This document shows, one piece after another, positions 61,708 through 64,000 of a stretch of DNA of 64,000 bases. This DNA is from Streptomyces sp. DG1A-41. GTDB lineage: Bacteria > Actinomycetota > Actinomycetes > Streptomycetales > Streptomycetaceae. The translations under genes and the position numbers were made by a program. The stretch covers positions 8,145,001-8,209,000 of the forward strand of contig NZ_CP146350.1 of NCBI RefSeq assembly GCF_037055355.1. Reading direction: 5' to 3'. The stretch's first letter is position 1; each line of letters begins with the position of its first letter. The notes below the pieces were generated by a model. The model ran no database searches. It was not told where the DNA came from and was given only the letters and a program-made list of their open reading frames with translations.

Positions 61708-61730
61708 CGAGAGACCAGAAGCGGTACGGC

Positions 61731-63152
61731 TCAGACGTCGCTCATCGTGCCTGACCTCGCGGGCTTCGCGGGGCGCCGCCCGGTGGTGCCGACACCGGCC
61801 CGTGCCCGCGTCTGAACCGGCACGAGGGTGGCCACCACGAGTGCGAAGGTCAGCGAATTACTGAGGCCGAAGGACCAGGGGCGCTCCAGCACGGAGGCGA
61901 TGAGCACGGGCAGCAGGACGCAGGCCGCGACCGGAAAGCCCCGGGTGCCGCCCCTGAACAGCAGGTACGCCAGCAGAACCGCGAACAGGAGCAGTCCGAC
62001 GATTCCGCCCGCGTAGAGAACGTCGATCCACTGGTTGTGCAGCGAGGGCGAGCTCGCCGCGGGGATCTCGCCGCCCGGGTACTTGCCGGACCAGGCGCCG
62101 CCGCCGTAACCGAGGAGCGGAGAGCGGGTCCACTCCTCCCGGGCCAGGTCCCAGATGGCGGCACGCAGTCCGAGGTCGCCGAAGTGCCCGGGGCGCAGGG
62201 GCACGGCGAAGCCGACGGCGATCGCCCCGGTGAGGACCGCCCCGGCCAGCAGACGGCGGCCCGGGCCGACCTCCGCGGCCGGTGCCACGGCCGGGGGGGT
62301 CGGTCCGGGTTCCGCGGTCGGTGCCACGCCCGGCTGGTCGGCAAGCCTCGGCCGGAGCAGCACCAGCAGGGCCACCGCGGCGATCGCCGTCACGCTCGCC
62401 AGGAAACTGCCGGTGGCGACGGCCACGAAGGCGAGGTAGCCCGCCAGCAGGACGCGGACCCGGCCGCGCAGGGCCAGCCAGACGAAGGGGATGCTCGCCA
62501 CCACCAGCAGGCTGAAGATGTTCTCGTTGCTGAAAACACCCGCGTAGAGGATCCCCAGGTCGCCGCACGGGTTGTCGCTGCGGCAGGGACGGACGACGGT
62601 GGACGGCTCGATGAGCGACTCGATGCCGCCCAGCACGGTGTACACCATGGCGACGGCGGCACCGCCGAGCAACGCCGAGCGTCCGGGGCGTGCGACCGAC
62701 GCCGCGAGCAGGGCCGCCAGCAGGGTGAGCTCTCTCGGCGTCCACAGCGGCTGCCCGTGCAGGCCGGAGGAGGCGGACATGGTCAGGACGATCATTGCCG
62801 CGATGAGGGGTGCCGCATTGATACGGGCGCGGGCGAACACCAGCCGGCCGAGCATGAACAGCACGCAGACCAGGAGCATGAGGCCGTTGGCGACGACGCC
62901 GATCCGGTTCGCCCAGCCCGGGAAACCGATCACCGCGTCGCCGAGGGGGTCCAGGCGCTCTTCCCGTCCGCTGACGATCACGTACGCCGCTGCGGGCAGG
63001 TTGGCGAGGACTCCGATCAGCAGGACCAGGGTCGAGGTGAGGTCCCAGTCGCGGAAGACGCGGGCCCTGCGAAAGGCGATCGCCCAGGGAATCAGGGACA
63101 GCAGTGTCAAGATCCCGATGATCAGTACCGTGGTGGACTGCTGTTGCGTCAT
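61731..63152 (-). CDS. O-antigen ligase/Wzy polymerase-like membrane protein
   Basis: A 473-residue protein with about eleven hydrophobic helices. The large extracellular loop between later helices contains SPLLGYGGGAWSGKYPGGEI and SLHNQWIDVLYAGGIVGLLL, the H-N-x-x-D/W pattern of Wzy_C/O-antigen ligase proteins. It would polymerise or ligate the repeats. It lies 18 bp after the BY-kinase gene on the same strand, so they form one operon, convergent with the glycosyltransferase operon. Confidence 0.88.
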   Translation of the reverse strand: MTQQQSTTVLIIGILTLLSLIPWAIAFRRARVFRDWDLTSTLVLLIGVLANLPAAAYVIVSGREERLDPLGDAVIGFPGWANRIGVVANGLMLLVCVLFMLGRLVFARARINAAPLIAAMIVLTMSASSGLHGQPLWTPRELTLLAALLAASVARPGRSALLGGAAVAMVYTVLGGIESLIEPSTVVRPCRSDNPCGDLGILYAGVFSNENIFSLLVVASIPFVWLALRGRVRVLLAGYLAFVAVATGSFLASVTAIAAVALLVLLRPRLADQPGVAPTAEPGPTPPAVAPAAEVGPGRRLLAGAVLTGAIAVGFAVPLRPGHFGDLGLRAAIWDLAREEWTRSPLLGYGGGAWSGKYPGGEIPAASSPSLHNQWIDVLYAGGIVGLLLFAVLLAYLLFRGGTRGFPVAACVLLPVLIASVLERPWSFGLSNSLTFALVVATLVPVQTRARAGVGTTGRRPAKPARSGTMSDV

Positions 63153-63170
63153 CGGGAGCCTCCCGGGTGC

Positions 63171-64000
63171 CTACCGGCTGCGGCCGGCCGGGGCGCGGAC
63201 GCCGTCGGCTGCGGGCGCCGTCCGGGTCTCGGGCTCCGGAGCACGGTGCCGCTGTGGCGCATGGCTCGGGTGCGGGCCGGTGTGCCTGTCGGGCGGCGCG
63301 GCGGTGACGACGGCGCCGAGGGTGCGCGCGCCCACGGAGGCCAGGCTCTCCAGGGCACGGCGCACCTGGTCGTACTTGCTCCTGCCGAGGCGGACCACGA
63401 GGAGCGCCGCCTCCGTGTCGCCGGCGAGGATCGCCGCGTCGGCGAAGGGCAGCATCGGCGGGCTGTCCAGCACCACGAGATCCGCCTCCGCCTCGAGGGT
63501 GCGCAGCAGTTGTCTCAGGTAGCGGGAGGACAGCACAGCGGTCACGTCGGGCGGGGGAGTGCCGCTCGGCAGCACTCGCAGATGTCCGGCCTCCCAGGGC
63601 TGGAGGGCCTGGGAGAGTGCCGCTCCGCCGGTGACGACATCGGTCAGTCCGGGGCCCTCGCGCAGGCCGAGCGTTGCGGCAAGACGGGGCCGGCGCAGGT
63701 CTCCCTCGACGAGTACGACGCGTCGGCCCGTGCGTGCGACGTTGGCGGCCAGGCCGATGGCGGTGTCGGTCCTGCCCTCACCGTGCAGGGCGCTGCTGAC
63801 GAGCAGTGAGCTCGGCATGCCGTCGCGCGGCAGGCAAAGGCGGGTCCGCAGCTGGCTGAGCGCTTCGTCGCGCCGGACGCCGCCGTGCCCGTGTCCGGTG
63901 CCCGCCCGGCGCCGGGCGGGCTTGGGGAGGGCACCCAGCGTCGGCACGTCCAGTCGGCGGCGGACGTCTCCTGCCGAGCGGACCGTGGTGTCGAGCGAGT
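63171..64000 (-). CDS. CpsD/CapB-like tyrosine kinase of a Wzz/BY-kinase, 5' end outside window
   Basis: The frame is open to the window edge and continues the typical linker LDTTVRSAGDVRRRLDVPTL. The kinase part has the Walker A position SALHGEGRTDTAIGLA, Walker A' VLVEGDLRRPRLAA and Walker B LVVLDSPPML. The usual Walker A Lys is Arg, and the A' DxD is EGD, so ATP hydrolysis may be weak or lost. The tail RHTGPHPSHAPQRHR is not Tyr-rich. BY-kinases regulate the polymerase; the Wzz domain should be upstream of the window. Confidence 0.88.
   Translation of the reverse strand, partial: SLDTTVRSAGDVRRRLDVPTLGALPKPARRRAGTGHGHGGVRRDEALSQLRTRLCLPRDGMPSSLLVSSALHGEGRTDTAIGLAANVARTGRRVVLVEGDLRRPRLAATLGLREGPGLTDVVTGGAALSQALQPWEAGHLRVLPSGTPPPDVTAVLSSRYLRQLLRTLEAEADLVVLDSPPMLPFADAAILAGDTEAALLVVRLGRSKYDQVRRALESLASVGARTLGAVVTAAPPDRHTGPHPSHAPQRHRAPEPETRTAPAADGVRAPAGRSR

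Overview
The window is high-GC actinobacterial DNA and almost certainly comes from a Streptomyces chromosome. The evidence is GC-rich third codon positions, many GTG starts, four-base ATGA/GTGA gene overlaps, a complete conservon (sensor kinase, Roadblock, DUF742 and GTPase), a WhiB protein, XRE-cupin regulators and the tail of a hopanoid cluster. No phage, transposase or CRISPR array is visible. The sequence reads as chromosomal core to sub-telomeric accessory DNA with many small, independently acquired operons and several decayed genes.

Layout. 1-5.3 kb: ispG (cut by the window edge), dxs and an HpnO-type aminotransferase, the precursor and tailoring end of a hopanoid cluster, then an XRE-cupin regulator with a twin-palindrome operator and a 39-residue membrane protein. 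5.3-17.4 kb: single genes, namely a frameshifted tyrosine phosphatase, a GH36 alpha-galactosidase, a LysM/M23 endopeptidase behind a ydaO-type c-di-AMP riboswitch, a frameshifted secreted protein, an SGNH hydrolase, gene remnants, a beta-lactamase-like hydrolase divergent from a GbsR/MarR-type regulator, a TetR gene, a decayed amino acid dehydrogenase and an MBL-fold hydrolase. 17.6-22.2 kb: conservon cvnABCD plus a GAF protein. 22.4-26.8 kb: tdh-kbl threonine degradation with LysR, then XRE-cupin and GNAT. 26.8-28.8 kb: a MmcQ/YjbR protein and a split transketolase behind a SoxR-box-like dyad.

28.9-36.4 kb: a tRNA-Pro(GGG), a scar fusing the ends of a salicylate/DHB-AMP ligase gene and a salicylate synthase gene, a GH43 hydrolase, a DUF4916 protein, a FluG-like amidohydrolase plus glutamine-synthetase pair, a DUF574 methyltransferase, a lipoprotein and a two-component-system scar. 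36.4-43.4 kb: a compact catabolic operon of unknown substrate (XRE-cupin, M24 protein, E1 alpha/beta, amidohydrolase, bicupin, atypical SDR), the best candidate here for an undescribed pathway. 43.5-45.3 kb: a coupled stress set on the minus strand (WhiB, Dps, DUF3140, HhH endonuclease-like). 45.4-53 kb: thiolase, a nonsense-interrupted DUF6193 gene, TauE exporter, truncated HAD gene, DUF309, a second identical tRNA-Pro, a doubly frameshifted FAD monooxygenase, NUDIX, and an aldo/keto reductase with a MerR-type promoter. 53.1-64 kb: a TetR gene divergent from a surface-polysaccharide cluster: a DegT aminotransferase fused to a CapD/PglF-like dehydratase, LCP ligase, flippase, two glycosyltransferases, and on the other strand an O-antigen ligase/polymerase and a BY-kinase running off the window end.

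Many non-core genes are interrupted by single-base length changes, most of them next to short G/C runs. Either this strain is shedding accessory genes or the assembly carries residual homopolymer errors. All calls were made by reading translations by eye. Family names rest on remembered family signatures, not on searches.
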